Assembly: GCA_023408315.1 (NCBI GenBank)
Contig: JAEYKI010000011.1
Coordinates: 1-59,728 of the forward strand
Source of the DNA: Bacillota bacterium
GTDB lineage: Bacteria > Bacillota > Clostridia > Christensenellales > Christensenellaceae
DNA length: 59,728 nucleotides
Reading direction: 5' to 3'
The notes under the pieces are model-generated. The model was not told the origin of the DNA. It searched no databases and was given only the letters and a program-made list of their open reading frames with translations. Both the position numbers and the translations under genes were made by a program. Below, piece by piece: positions 8,319 through 16,166 of the stretch. Each line of letters starts with the position of its first letter. Positions within the stretch are counted from its first letter, which is position 1.

Positions 8319-9743
8319 ATGAAACGAAAAATAGCGGTTCTAATTGCATTGATACTGGTCTGCCTGGCCCCCGTGACTGCCTTTGCAGAGGGAACGGATG
8401 CATCCCCAAGCGTATCCGTGCAGGCGCCGACCGGAGAGCCAACTGCAGAGCAGGGCTCAATTTATCTGGATAACCAAAACATATATCAGGGAATGGATAA
8501 AGCGTACCAGTCGGGTTATTCTCCGCTCGTGAGTAACGGAACCGCGGTGGTTGTGTTGCCTTTGCTGGCCAACATAGCATTGAAGGACAACAGCCTGACT
8601 GTTACGCCCAATCTTGGAACGCCGGGAACTTCGCCCTTTGTTTTTACCAACTACCAGAAGACTGTAACGCTTGCAAATCAACCGGTAAACGGGGGAAACG
8701 GAACGGTGGAAGGTTATCTTGTACGGTTTGACCTGGCGCTTGCCTCCGGCAGAGTAAACGGTTCGTACCCCATTGTAATTGACGCGGTGGGTCAGCTGGC
8801 GGACGGATCGCCGGTTAACGCTTCGTTTACGGAATACGTAACGATCACGGACGGAAAGGACCCAAATGCGCCGACTCCTACTCCAACGCCCCAAGCCACA
8901 GAGACGCCCACCTCCGAACCCAAGGTGATCGTATTCGACAGCGTCATTGATCACCAGCCTGTAAAGGCCGGAGAAGATTTTGCTATGGCAATTACCTTAA
9001 AAAATACTAGTTCAATCAAGAGTGTGCAAAACATGACGGTAACGGCCACGTCCGACTGCACAACGTTGCTATTCAACGATAAAAGCAGCACTTTCTATTT
9101 TAACAAGCTGGCAAAGGGTGGTATGGTTCAGATGACCCTGCATTTAAAAGCGGATATGACAACCGCGCCTGGAACCTATCACATCAACCTAGCGATGGGG
9201 TACGACGATCCGGAGGCAAAACCGTTGACCGGCGCAGGGACTGCAGAGGTTTCGATTGGCCAGGATACGCGCGTGGAGATGGATGCGCCGCAGATGCCCA
9301 AGAATGTGAACGTTGGGGACAATTTACCTATGCAGCTGAATGTGATGAATTTAAGCAGGGCGAAAGTATATAACGTACGTTGCGTTCTGAATGTGCCCGG
9401 GCTAAACGCTGCAGGCAGTGCGTATATCGGAAGCCTGGAGGCAGGCACGGCGGGGCAGGGCACGCTCAATATTTTCGTGGGAACCAAAGATACGGGGGAT
9501 AGCGGCCCGTACGGCCTTGCCCAGGGAAAAATTACGCTTTCCTATGAGGATCAGAATGGAAAGCAATATTCCGCTGATTATGACGTCTCAACCACCATTG
9601 ATCAACCTGCCGTACAGACAAGTACGCAGCGAAGCAAGGCCACCCCAGAGACCGCGTCCGAATGGTGGATATCGCTTCTGATCACCGGGGGTGTTATTGG
9701 CGGACTGGCTGCGCTGTATATCATAAAAAAAGACGTGGGTTAA
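8319..9743 (+). CDS. Secreted, membrane-anchored protein with CARDB/S-layer-like modules
   Basis: 474 residues from ATG 8319 (GAGGAG upstream; a TTG at 8304 is less likely). A signal peptide ends near TAFAEG. Ig-like beta-rich modules and a Thr/Pro linker (PTPTPTP) follow, and a C-terminal membrane helix (WWISLLITGGVIGGLAALYII) ends in KKD. This type I topology places the body outside the cell. Similar proteins accompany MacB-like transporters in Clostridia. It could connect an extracytoplasmic ligand or the cell wall to the FtsX-like permease encoded 6 bp downstream; this is inference. Confidence 0.75.
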   Translation: MKRKIAVLIALILVCLAPVTAFAEGTDASPSVSVQAPTGEPTAEQGSIYLDNQNIYQGMDKAYQSGYSPLVSNGTAVVVLPLLANIALKDNSLTVTPNLGTPGTSPFVFTNYQKTVTLANQPVNGGNGTVEGYLVRFDLALASGRVNGSYPIVIDAVGQLADGSPVNASFTEYVTITDGKDPNAPTPTPTPQATETPTSEPKVIVFDSVIDHQPVKAGEDFAMAITLKNTSSIKSVQNMTVTATSDCTTLLFNDKSSTFYFNKLAKGGMVQMTLHLKADMTTAPGTYHINLAMGYDDPEAKPLTGAGTAEVSIGQDTRVEMDAPQMPKNVNVGDNLPMQLNVMNLSRAKVYNVRCVLNVPGLNAAGSAYIGSLEAGTAGQGTLNIFVGTKDTGDSGPYGLAQGKITLSYEDQNGKQYSADYDVSTTIDQPAVQTSTQRSKATPETASEWWISLLITGGVIGGLAALYIIKKDVG

Positions 9744-9749
9744 AAAAAG

Positions 9750-10883
9750 ATGAGAAAATCTGATTGCGTTTGGCTGGCCGCCAAATTGGCATTTGGTACA
9801 AAAAATACTCTTTTTTTGATCGGCCTTGCTGCTGCAGTCTATTGCGTATGCGTTGGCGGAGGCCTTGTATCCGGCGTACAGGAGCAAAGGAGTATGCCCT
9901 ACGAATTGAACGCCACTGCCGGGTCTTCTGCGATTACGAATCAAATTGTTGCCAAAGCCGGGCAGGTGGAGGGCGTACTGGCTTCATCTGCCCAGTTGGA
10001 TGTGCCCGCAACTTTTTCACTTGGCGGCAATACGGCTGGTATCCATTTGGATGGTATAGAGCCGGACTATATGCAGGGGATATTCACCTCGGGAACGGTT
10101 TTTCCGAAAGATTCGGCCATGCCGTACATTGTGTTGAATCAGGCTGCGTTTGACCAGTTGCAGGATAAAAATACAGACGGAAATGTTGACGACACTGAAA
10201 AGATTAATTGGCAGAAAGCCGCTTGTTTAGTGCTGCTAGGGGATAACGTAACCGCAGCTCCAGGGAAAAACAAATCCACGGCAGCCAAAATATGCGGAAT
10301 TCTGGAGGATGATACAAAAGACCCCAAAGCGTATATCAGCCTTTCCAATGCAAAAAAACTGGCCGGTGGAGAATATACCGCCTGCCTGGTACGGGTTCGG
10401 AATGTTGATTCAGTAAAGGATGTATCGGATAAAATTTTTGCATTGGGCCTGTCTGTTCAAAACATTGAGCCTACACAGGAATCGGATTGGGATAGAAAAA
10501 ACACGGAAGCAACGTACCTGCTGCTGCTCGGGATTGCCCTTTTATTTTATTCCGTTTACCTGTATATAAAAGCTGAAAACCTGAAGGAGGGCATGGGCAG
10601 AAAAGAGCTGGAGCTGCTTATGTACATTGGGCTTTCTTCCTGCGGTATGCAGCGTCTGTATTCGATTAAAAATTTGTTTTACTGCTGTATTGCTTTGGGC
10701 TTTGGCGTATTGTTTTATGCCCTTATTCCCTGGTTTTTGCCGCCTGACATCCGGCAGGTTGTTAATATTGCTTATCCGTTCAGCGCGGGCGGCGTTCTTT
10801 CTGGAGCAGCGCTGTGTGCGGCATCTTTCTTGATCTGTTTTGGCACCCAAAAAGGCGTTATTAAAAGAATCGCCTACTATTGA
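9750..10883 (+). CDS. FtsX/MacB-like permease
   Basis: 377 residues. One membrane helix near 20-40, an extracellular domain of about 210 residues (MacB periplasmic-core-like), then three C-terminal helices (about 250-270, 300-325, 345-365) give the four-helix FtsX/MacB topology. Such proteins do not transport across the membrane in the classical way; they use ATP hydrolysis to act on extracytoplasmic substrates. The likely ATPase is the LolD/MacB-like product of 7646-8314, with the anchored protein between them as an accessory. It is followed by a (broken) amidase gene, and FtsX-type complexes commonly control cell-wall amidases. Confidence 0.8.
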   Translation: MRKSDCVWLAAKLAFGTKNTLFLIGLAAAVYCVCVGGGLVSGVQEQRSMPYELNATAGSSAITNQIVAKAGQVEGVLASSAQLDVPATFSLGGNTAGIHLDGIEPDYMQGIFTSGTVFPKDSAMPYIVLNQAAFDQLQDKNTDGNVDDTEKINWQKAACLVLLGDNVTAAPGKNKSTAAKICGILEDDTKDPKAYISLSNAKKLAGGEYTACLVRVRNVDSVKDVSDKIFALGLSVQNIEPTQESDWDRKNTEATYLLLLGIALLFYSVYLYIKAENLKEGMGRKELELLMYIGLSSCGMQRLYSIKNLFYCCIALGFGVLFYALIPWFLPPDIRQVVNIAYPFSAGGVLSGAALCAASFLICFGTQKGVIKRIAYY

Positions 10884-10886
10884 TTT

Positions 10887-11881
10887 ATGTTTGGAGAGTC
10901 TTATGCGGGAATTATACACAGAGGATTTGAACAACGGCCGTTCCAAGAAGCGCAAAAGGGAGCGCCGGCGATACGGAAGCATAGAATAAACAAAAGAAAA
11001 TTTCTTATTTCCCTTGTTTTTTTTGCTGCTCTGGTTGCACTGGGGGTAGTTGGGATGCAATCGTTTTTCATTAAAGATGGTTTGGAAAGCAATCATTTTG
11101 CTGTACCGTTATACAATTCTGCAGCAAAGCCCGCTGCAAATGGCGAACCGCTGACCGGTAAAGTGATTGTGGTGGATGCCGGACACGGCGGGTTTGATCC
11201 TGGGGCAATAGGCATTTCAGGGGAGCGGGAGGCCGATCTTAATATGAAAGTAGCGTCTATTTTGCAGGGCGACCTAAAAGCCTCTGGCGCCAAAGTGATC
11301 ATGACCCGCACGGATAAAACGCAATTGCCTCAACAAAGGATGAAGATATGGCCAAGCGCAGGGAGATAACGCAGGAAAACAATCCGGATATGTTTATAAG
11401 AATCCATATGAATATGGAGACAGATTCTTTAATTAATGGCCCAATTTTAATGTTTCAAAAGGGAGCAGTTCAGGGGGAGGAACTAGCTAAAGCAATTACC
11501 AACGGAATAAACAACAATGTAGAGACGCCGGCTCAGTGCAAATACAGGTCGGCTGATTTGATTGTACTCAGGGGTAATACCCAGCCAAGCGTTCTTGTGG
11601 AATGCGGGTTTATAAGTAACAGGGAAGAGGAACAAAAATTGCTGCAGGATTCTTACCAGAAAAAATTTACACAAGCCATTGTATACGGAATAGAAAGCTT
11701 TATAACCGGGCCTGCGACCACTCCAAGTAAGCCCGCGGCAACAAATAATAGCTCTTCAGCATTGGTTAATGGTACGGAAAAGCCGTCCGGCTCGATTAAG
11801 ACCCCAAGCAGCGGTTCGTCTGGTAATTCGGGCAGCAGGGTAATGCCAACGACGGCGGCAACGTCTGCAGCAAAATTATAA
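10887..11881 (+). pseudogene. CwlD-type N-acetylmuramoyl-L-alanine amidase, frameshifted
   Basis: Two overlapping frames together encode one Amidase_3 protein. The first (10887-11369) has a membrane helix near 35-55 and the zinc-site motifs DAGHGGFDPGA and the E of GEREADLN. The second (11348-11881) supplies the IHMN motif, the catalytic Glu in VLVECGFISNREEE and a Ser/Thr-rich tail. Near 11335 the family would read QQKDEDMAKRREIT; adding one A to the A-run in CAACAAAGG restores that frame. So a single-base loss in a homopolymer splits the gene. It is either a true null mutation or a sequencing error. The intact enzyme would cleave the amide between MurNAc and the peptide stem outside the membrane. 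Confidence 0.85.
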
Positions 11882-11964
11882 TAGTCTTGAAATATTGATT
11901 GTTCATTAAAAATTAATTGAAACTATCGTAATAATGTCGTAAGGCCTTAATTTTTGGCATAATA

Positions 11965-12026
11965 GAGCCATTTTTATCTGACTCTTAATCAGGGTGTCCG
12001 GGGTTCGAGTCCCCGATGGCGTACCA
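11965..12026 (+). tRNA. tRNA-Lys (CTT) remnant lacking the D arm
   Basis: The 3' part of a tRNA is clear. The anticodon arm TCTGA-CTCTTAA-TCAGG has anticodon CTT, the T arm is CGGGG-TTCGAGT-CCCCG, the acceptor strand is ATGGCGT, and ACCA follows. GAGCCAT at 11965-11971 can still pair with most of the acceptor strand, but only about four bases separate it from the anticodon stem, so the D arm is missing. It cannot be a normal tRNA. An integrase remnant lies 80 bp downstream, so it probably marks an old integration site. Confidence 0.75.
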
Positions 12027-12037
12027 TTTAAAACATG

Positions 12038-12076
12038 ATAACAGAGCCTTAAAACGGGTTCTGTTATTTTTATTTT
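12038..12076 (+). terminator. Intrinsic terminator after the tRNA remnant
   Basis: ATAACAGA (12038-12045) pairs with TCTGTTAT (12060-12067), followed by TTTTATTTT. Likely the original terminator of the tRNA-Lys transcript. Confidence 0.75.
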
Positions 12077-12109
12077 ATGCGCCTTAGAGTAAGATTTTTT
12101 TGTTCTGAC

Positions 12110-12270
12110 CTATTTTTGACCTCCAAAGGATTTAGAGTGTATATATAATTTTGCTGTGATCTCGACGCTAGTATATCCCATTAATTTGCTTACGGTCACA
12201 ATATCCACGCCGAGAGAGTGGAGGCCAGAGGATGGATCCAAACGTATGGCGTAACTCATGGGGGTTGAGT
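12110..12270 (-). pseudogene. Tyrosine recombinase (phage-type integrase) C-terminal remnant
   Basis: On the minus strand, this reads PMSYAIRLDPSSG then LGVDIVTVSKLMGYTSVEIT and KLYIH, ending at a TAG at 12110-12112. It matches the C-terminal catalytic block of tyrosine integrases (LxxxGxDIxxVxxLLGHxSxxxTxxxYxH), with the HRH motif degraded and the final Tyr kept in KLYIH. There is no upstream frame. Its closeness to the tRNA-Lys remnant indicates a decayed integrative element. Confidence 0.75.
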
Positions 12271-12334
12271 GGTTCTGGAGTCCATCCCGAAAGGTGTGTA
12301 ACCCTCCGAGCTGTGCGTAATTGAAGAGAAAATT

Positions 12335-12558
12335 TTGTCCAGGTGGTCAGGGCACTGATTTACACTACCAACTCGATAGAAAACTTCAACAGGCAGCGCT
12401 TCAAGGTTACCAAATCTAAGTTTGTTTTCCCGATAGACGACATCCTATTGAAAATGCTTTACCTCGCCTTGATAGACATTACAAAAAAATGGACTGGCCG
12501 CAGGCAGGATTGGGGCCAAATTCATGCCCAGCTTAAAATATTCTTTGAAGACCGATAG
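12335..12558 (+). pseudogene. IS256-family transposase C-terminal remnant
   Basis: About 71 residues match the end of IS256/mutator transposases: a VRALIYTTNSIENFNRQ block, KVTKSKFVFP, and a closing WGQIHAQLKIFFEDR. The N-terminal DDE domain is absent; the frame opens at a GTG inside the family's coding region. It is a dead fragment. The 289 bp between this and the next gene hold no further gene that I can see. Confidence 0.85.
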
Positions 12559-12847
12559 ACTGACTTGACAGCCGGAACTTTTTTGGCAATAATGCTTGAA
12601 AGGGCAACTGCTTCAAACAGTTGTTACCCCTAAAAAATATATGTGCCGTTTTATGGCATTTTGGACTTTACACAAAATTTAGGATAGACTCTGTTATATA
12701 TAAAATAAATAATTAACAAGCAACATCATTCCATGAGCAAATGACATGATTCCATGTTATGTACAGTCAATTCATATTACAATGATAATACAAGATTCTA
12801 GCTAGTAATTTTCGGCCCTGCAATTAAATAATTAAAGGAGGAAGGAT

Positions 12848-14179
12848 ATGAAAAGAACATTATTTACATGTTTGGCTGTGCTATTAGTCGTCCTAATTGC
12901 CGCTACAGGCTGCACGCCTCAAGCGTCACCAGCCTCGCCGGCAACGTCTGCTCCGGAATCAGCCGCAGCCCCGGCCTCAACCTCTGCCGCTCCGGCGTCA
13001 ACTGCTGCCGCAGAACCGGTGACATTAACCTTTGCGCTTTGGGATACGAACCAGGCCAAAGGACTGCGTACGATGGCGGATGAATTTGAGGCTGCAAACC
13101 CCGGAATTAAAATTGAATTCCAGCTCAACGATTGGGCCAGCTATTGGACCGCTTTGGAGGCGGCCGGTACGGGCGGCGCTTTGCCGGATGTGTTCTGGAT
13201 GCATTCAAACAATATTTATAAATATGCGTCCAATAATATGCTTATGGATTTGACCGACCTGATCGCCAAAAGTGATACTGTAAAAATGGACAACTTCCCA
13301 AAGGGACTGGTTCAGATTTACAATCTGGATAATAAACAGTATTGCATTCCGAAGGACTACGACACAATAGGGCTTTGGTACAATAAAACGATGTTTGATG
13401 CCGCCGGCATCAAATATCCCGATGAAAGCTGGACATGGGACGATCTATACAACGCGGCCAAAAAACTGACAAAGAGCGACGGGTCACAGTATGGCTTCCT
13501 GGCGCCTCTGCACAACCAGGAAGGTTTCTACAACTTTGTATACCAAAATGGCGGCACCATCATCACCGCAGACAAACAATCCGGTTATACCGATCCAAAG
13601 ACAGTGGAAGCCATGGAGTTTTACGTAAAATTTGTGCAGGATAAACTTTCTCCCCAGGAATTCGGTGATTCCACCCGTGTGACCTGGCTGGAAAGCGGCA
13701 AGTGCGCAATGGGCCTGTTTGGTTCCTGGAACCTTGCGGGATTTGCGGACAATGACTATATGAAGGAGAATTTTGACGTAACCTATCTGCCCAAGAGCAA
13801 TAGCGGCGGGCAGGCCAGCATATTCAACGGACTGGGTTATGCGATTGCCGCTAATACCAAACATCCGGCTGAGGCCTGGAAATGGGTTGAATATCTTGGA
13901 TCCGAAGCGGGACAAAAGCGGCAGGCAGAATTGGGAATTGCAATCTCTGCTTACAACGGGACTGCGGAAGCATGGGTGAAAGCCAACCCCACCTTTAATG
14001 TGAAATGTTACATTGACATGGTGAAATACGCCCAGATCCGCCCGTATTCAAACAATACGTCGGTGTGGGAAGACAAAGCGTACGAACTGCTGAAGGGTGC
14101 GTTTACCGGCGATAAAACTATGGCAAAAGCTTGCGAAGATGCGGCGGCCATGATGAATGAGGCACTTGCACAGGAATAA
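12848..14179 (+). CDS. Carbohydrate ABC transporter substrate-binding lipoprotein
   Basis: 443 residues. Signal peptide with lipobox AATGC, then an Ala/Ser/Pro linker, then a family 1 (MalE-type) binding fold: TLTFALWDTNQ, FEAANPGIKIEFQ, GGALPDVFWMHSNN, and an FGSWNLAGF block. It captures an oligosaccharide outside the cell and delivers it to the two permeases encoded at 14399-16151. The GH36 alpha-galactosidase in the same operon points to raffinose- or melibiose-type alpha-galactosides. The start follows AAAGGAGGA. Energy probably comes from the MsmK-type ATPase at 19468. Confidence 0.93.
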   Translation: MKRTLFTCLAVLLVVLIAATGCTPQASPASPATSAPESAAAPASTSAAPASTAAAEPVTLTFALWDTNQAKGLRTMADEFEAANPGIKIEFQLNDWASYWTALEAAGTGGALPDVFWMHSNNIYKYASNNMLMDLTDLIAKSDTVKMDNFPKGLVQIYNLDNKQYCIPKDYDTIGLWYNKTMFDAAGIKYPDESWTWDDLYNAAKKLTKSDGSQYGFLAPLHNQEGFYNFVYQNGGTIITADKQSGYTDPKTVEAMEFYVKFVQDKLSPQEFGDSTRVTWLESGKCAMGLFGSWNLAGFADNDYMKENFDVTYLPKSNSGGQASIFNGLGYAIAANTKHPAEAWKWVEYLGSEAGQKRQAELGIAISAYNGTAEAWVKANPTFNVKCYIDMVKYAQIRPYSNNTSVWEDKAYELLKGAFTGDKTMAKACEDAAAMMNEALAQE

Positions 14180-14230
14180 TAGCAAGCATAAACTCTCTAA
14201 TATGTAATGAGCAGTAGCAGGATACGGTAA

Positions 14231-14287
14231 AAGACCTGCGTACGCGGATATCTGTGTCAATCGGACATTCCGGCGTCCGCAGGTCTT
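14231..14287 (+). promoter_or_regulatory. Long intercistronic hairpin (mRNA processing/stability)
   Basis: AAGACCTGCGTACGC at 14231-14245 pairs with GCGTCCGCAGGTCTT at 14273-14287 (14 of 15). There is no T-run, so it is not a standard terminator. Stem-loops here, after a binding-protein gene, typically stabilise the 5' mRNA and keep the binding protein in excess over the permeases. Confidence 0.6.
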
Positions 14288-14398
14288 GCTGATATTCATA
14301 TGAAATTATGTGAGAGTCATAAACAATGAATGAACTGGCCGGAACGGATTGGGACCGTATTGCCGGCATGGGATTTTCATTGAAGGGAAACAGGTGTT

Positions 14399-15313
14399 AT
14401 GACAGGAAAAGCAATACAAACAAAGCATTCAAAAATGGAACTGAATGAATGGCGTTGGGGGTACTTCATGGTAGCGCCGACAATCGTCGGCTTGATTATT
14501 CTGAATATTATCCCAATATTTCAGACACTAGACCTGAGTTTTTACAGAAGCGGCGACTTTGGCAAGGGGAACATATTCGTAGGATTTCAGAACTATATAA
14601 AAATGTTCAGCGATCCGCAGGTATGGGATGCAACCATGAATACGCTTAAATATACGTTGATTGTAGTACCCATTACCGTATGCATTGCCATGTTGCTTGC
14701 GGTAGCGCTGAACAGGCAAATCAGGGGCAAGGGTATTTACCGGACGATTTATTTTATCCCCATGGTTGCGGCGCCCGCTGCGGTAACCATGATTTGGAGA
14801 TGGCTTTATAACAATCAATTCGGCCTTATCAACCGGGGATTGACCGCGTTTGGAATTGCGCCGGTGGACTGGGTGAATGATCCAAACGTCGCGATGATAT
14901 CCATAGCGGTTATAGGCATATGGAGTACGGTTGGCTATAGCATGGTGCTGCTGCTGGCAGGATTGCAGGATATACCAAAAGATTATTATGAAGTGGCAAG
15001 TATTGACGGCGCAAAGCCCATACGCCAGTTTTTCTCCATTACGCTGCCGCTGATCTCGCCGTCCCTGTTTTTTGTGCTGGTCACCAGTATCATACAGGCT
15101 ATGCAGGTATTCGATGTGATATATATGATGGTTGATGTTACAAGCCCCGCTTATGACAGTACGGTATCGCTTGTTTACCTTTTCTATAACAATTCCTTTA
15201 AATATGCCAACAAAGGTTACGGTTCGGCCATTGTTATGCTGCTTTTGGTTATCATTCTGATCATCACCGCAATTCAGATGAAAGTGCAGAAAAAATGGGT
15301 GAACTATACATAA
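14399..15313 (+). CDS. Sugar ABC transporter permease (MalF/LacF type)
   Basis: 304 residues with six membrane helices and the inner-membrane permease signature EVASIDGAKPIRQFFSITLP (EAA loop) that docks on the ATPase. It is the first of two permeases for the importer whose binding protein is encoded upstream. It sits 10 bp before the second permease gene and is in the same operon as the alpha-galactosidase. Confidence 0.93.
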   Translation: MTGKAIQTKHSKMELNEWRWGYFMVAPTIVGLIILNIIPIFQTLDLSFYRSGDFGKGNIFVGFQNYIKMFSDPQVWDATMNTLKYTLIVVPITVCIAMLLAVALNRQIRGKGIYRTIYFIPMVAAPAAVTMIWRWLYNNQFGLINRGLTAFGIAPVDWVNDPNVAMISIAVIGIWSTVGYSMVLLLAGLQDIPKDYYEVASIDGAKPIRQFFSITLPLISPSLFFVLVTSIIQAMQVFDVIYMMVDVTSPAYDSTVSLVYLFYNNSFKYANKGYGSAIVMLLLVIILIITAIQMKVQKKWVNYT

Positions 15314-15323
15314 GGAGGATGCT

Positions 15324-16151
15324 ATGAAAAAAAGAAAAGGGCCAAACGCCGCGACGCATGTTTTTTTGATTCTGGGCGCATGTATTATGATTTTTCCGTT
15401 TGTATGGATGGCTTTGACCTCTCTTAAAACAACCACTGAAACCACGACCATGGATCCTTTTGTGTTTTTTCCGGCACAGCCCCAATGGAACAATTACATT
15501 ACGGTAACTGAGCAGAACAATTATCTGCAGCTATATATCAATACGTTTGCCATGATTGCCCTGCGCGTAGTTTGCTCTGTTGGTTTCAGCTCTATTTCAG
15601 CCTTTGCGTTTGCACGGCTTAAGTTCCCGGGAAGGGATATTTTGTTTGGCCTTGTACTTTTTCAGATGATGGTGCCTGTGCAGATATTCGTTATACCGCA
15701 ATATCTGATGGTGGACGCGCTGGGGGCCAGAAATACCATATTCGCATTGCTCTTTCCGGGTCTTGTAAGCGCCTTTGGCACGTTTTTACTTAGGCAGTTC
15801 TTTATGAACATGCCAAAAGAGCTGGAGGAAGCCGCCAGGCTTGACGGATGCAATATTGGCCAAATATTTTTCAGGATAATGTTGCCGCTTGCCAAGCCCG
15901 GCCTTATTGCCTTGACGATTTTTACCGCGCTGTTCGCTTTCAAGGATCTGATGTGGCCCCTGATTGTAAATACAAGCCCCAATGCGGCAACGTTATCCTC
16001 TGCGCTGGCAAAGATACAGGGCGCTTATACCATTCATTACCCGGAACTGATGGCGGCGGCTGTTTTGGCAATATGGCCCATGCTGGCGATATTCATGGTG
16101 TTCCAACGGAAATTTATCCAGGGAATTGCCACTACGGGAGGGAAATTATAA
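15324..16151 (+). CDS. Sugar ABC transporter permease (MalG/LacG type)
   Basis: 275 residues, six membrane helices, EAA loop EEAARLDGCNIGQIFFRIMLP near 180, and the C-terminal QRKFIQGIATTGGKL ending typical of MalG-type permeases (ASGAVKG in most). An AAGGAGGA ribosome site precedes the ATG. It pairs with the permease encoded just upstream. Confidence 0.93.
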   Translation: MKKRKGPNAATHVFLILGACIMIFPFVWMALTSLKTTTETTTMDPFVFFPAQPQWNNYITVTEQNNYLQLYINTFAMIALRVVCSVGFSSISAFAFARLKFPGRDILFGLVLFQMMVPVQIFVIPQYLMVDALGARNTIFALLFPGLVSAFGTFLLRQFFMNMPKELEEAARLDGCNIGQIFFRIMLPLAKPGLIALTIFTALFAFKDLMWPLIVNTSPNAATLSSALAKIQGAYTIHYPELMAAAVLAIWPMLAIFMVFQRKFIQGIATTGGKL

Positions 16152-16166
16152 CAATGGGAGGCAAAA

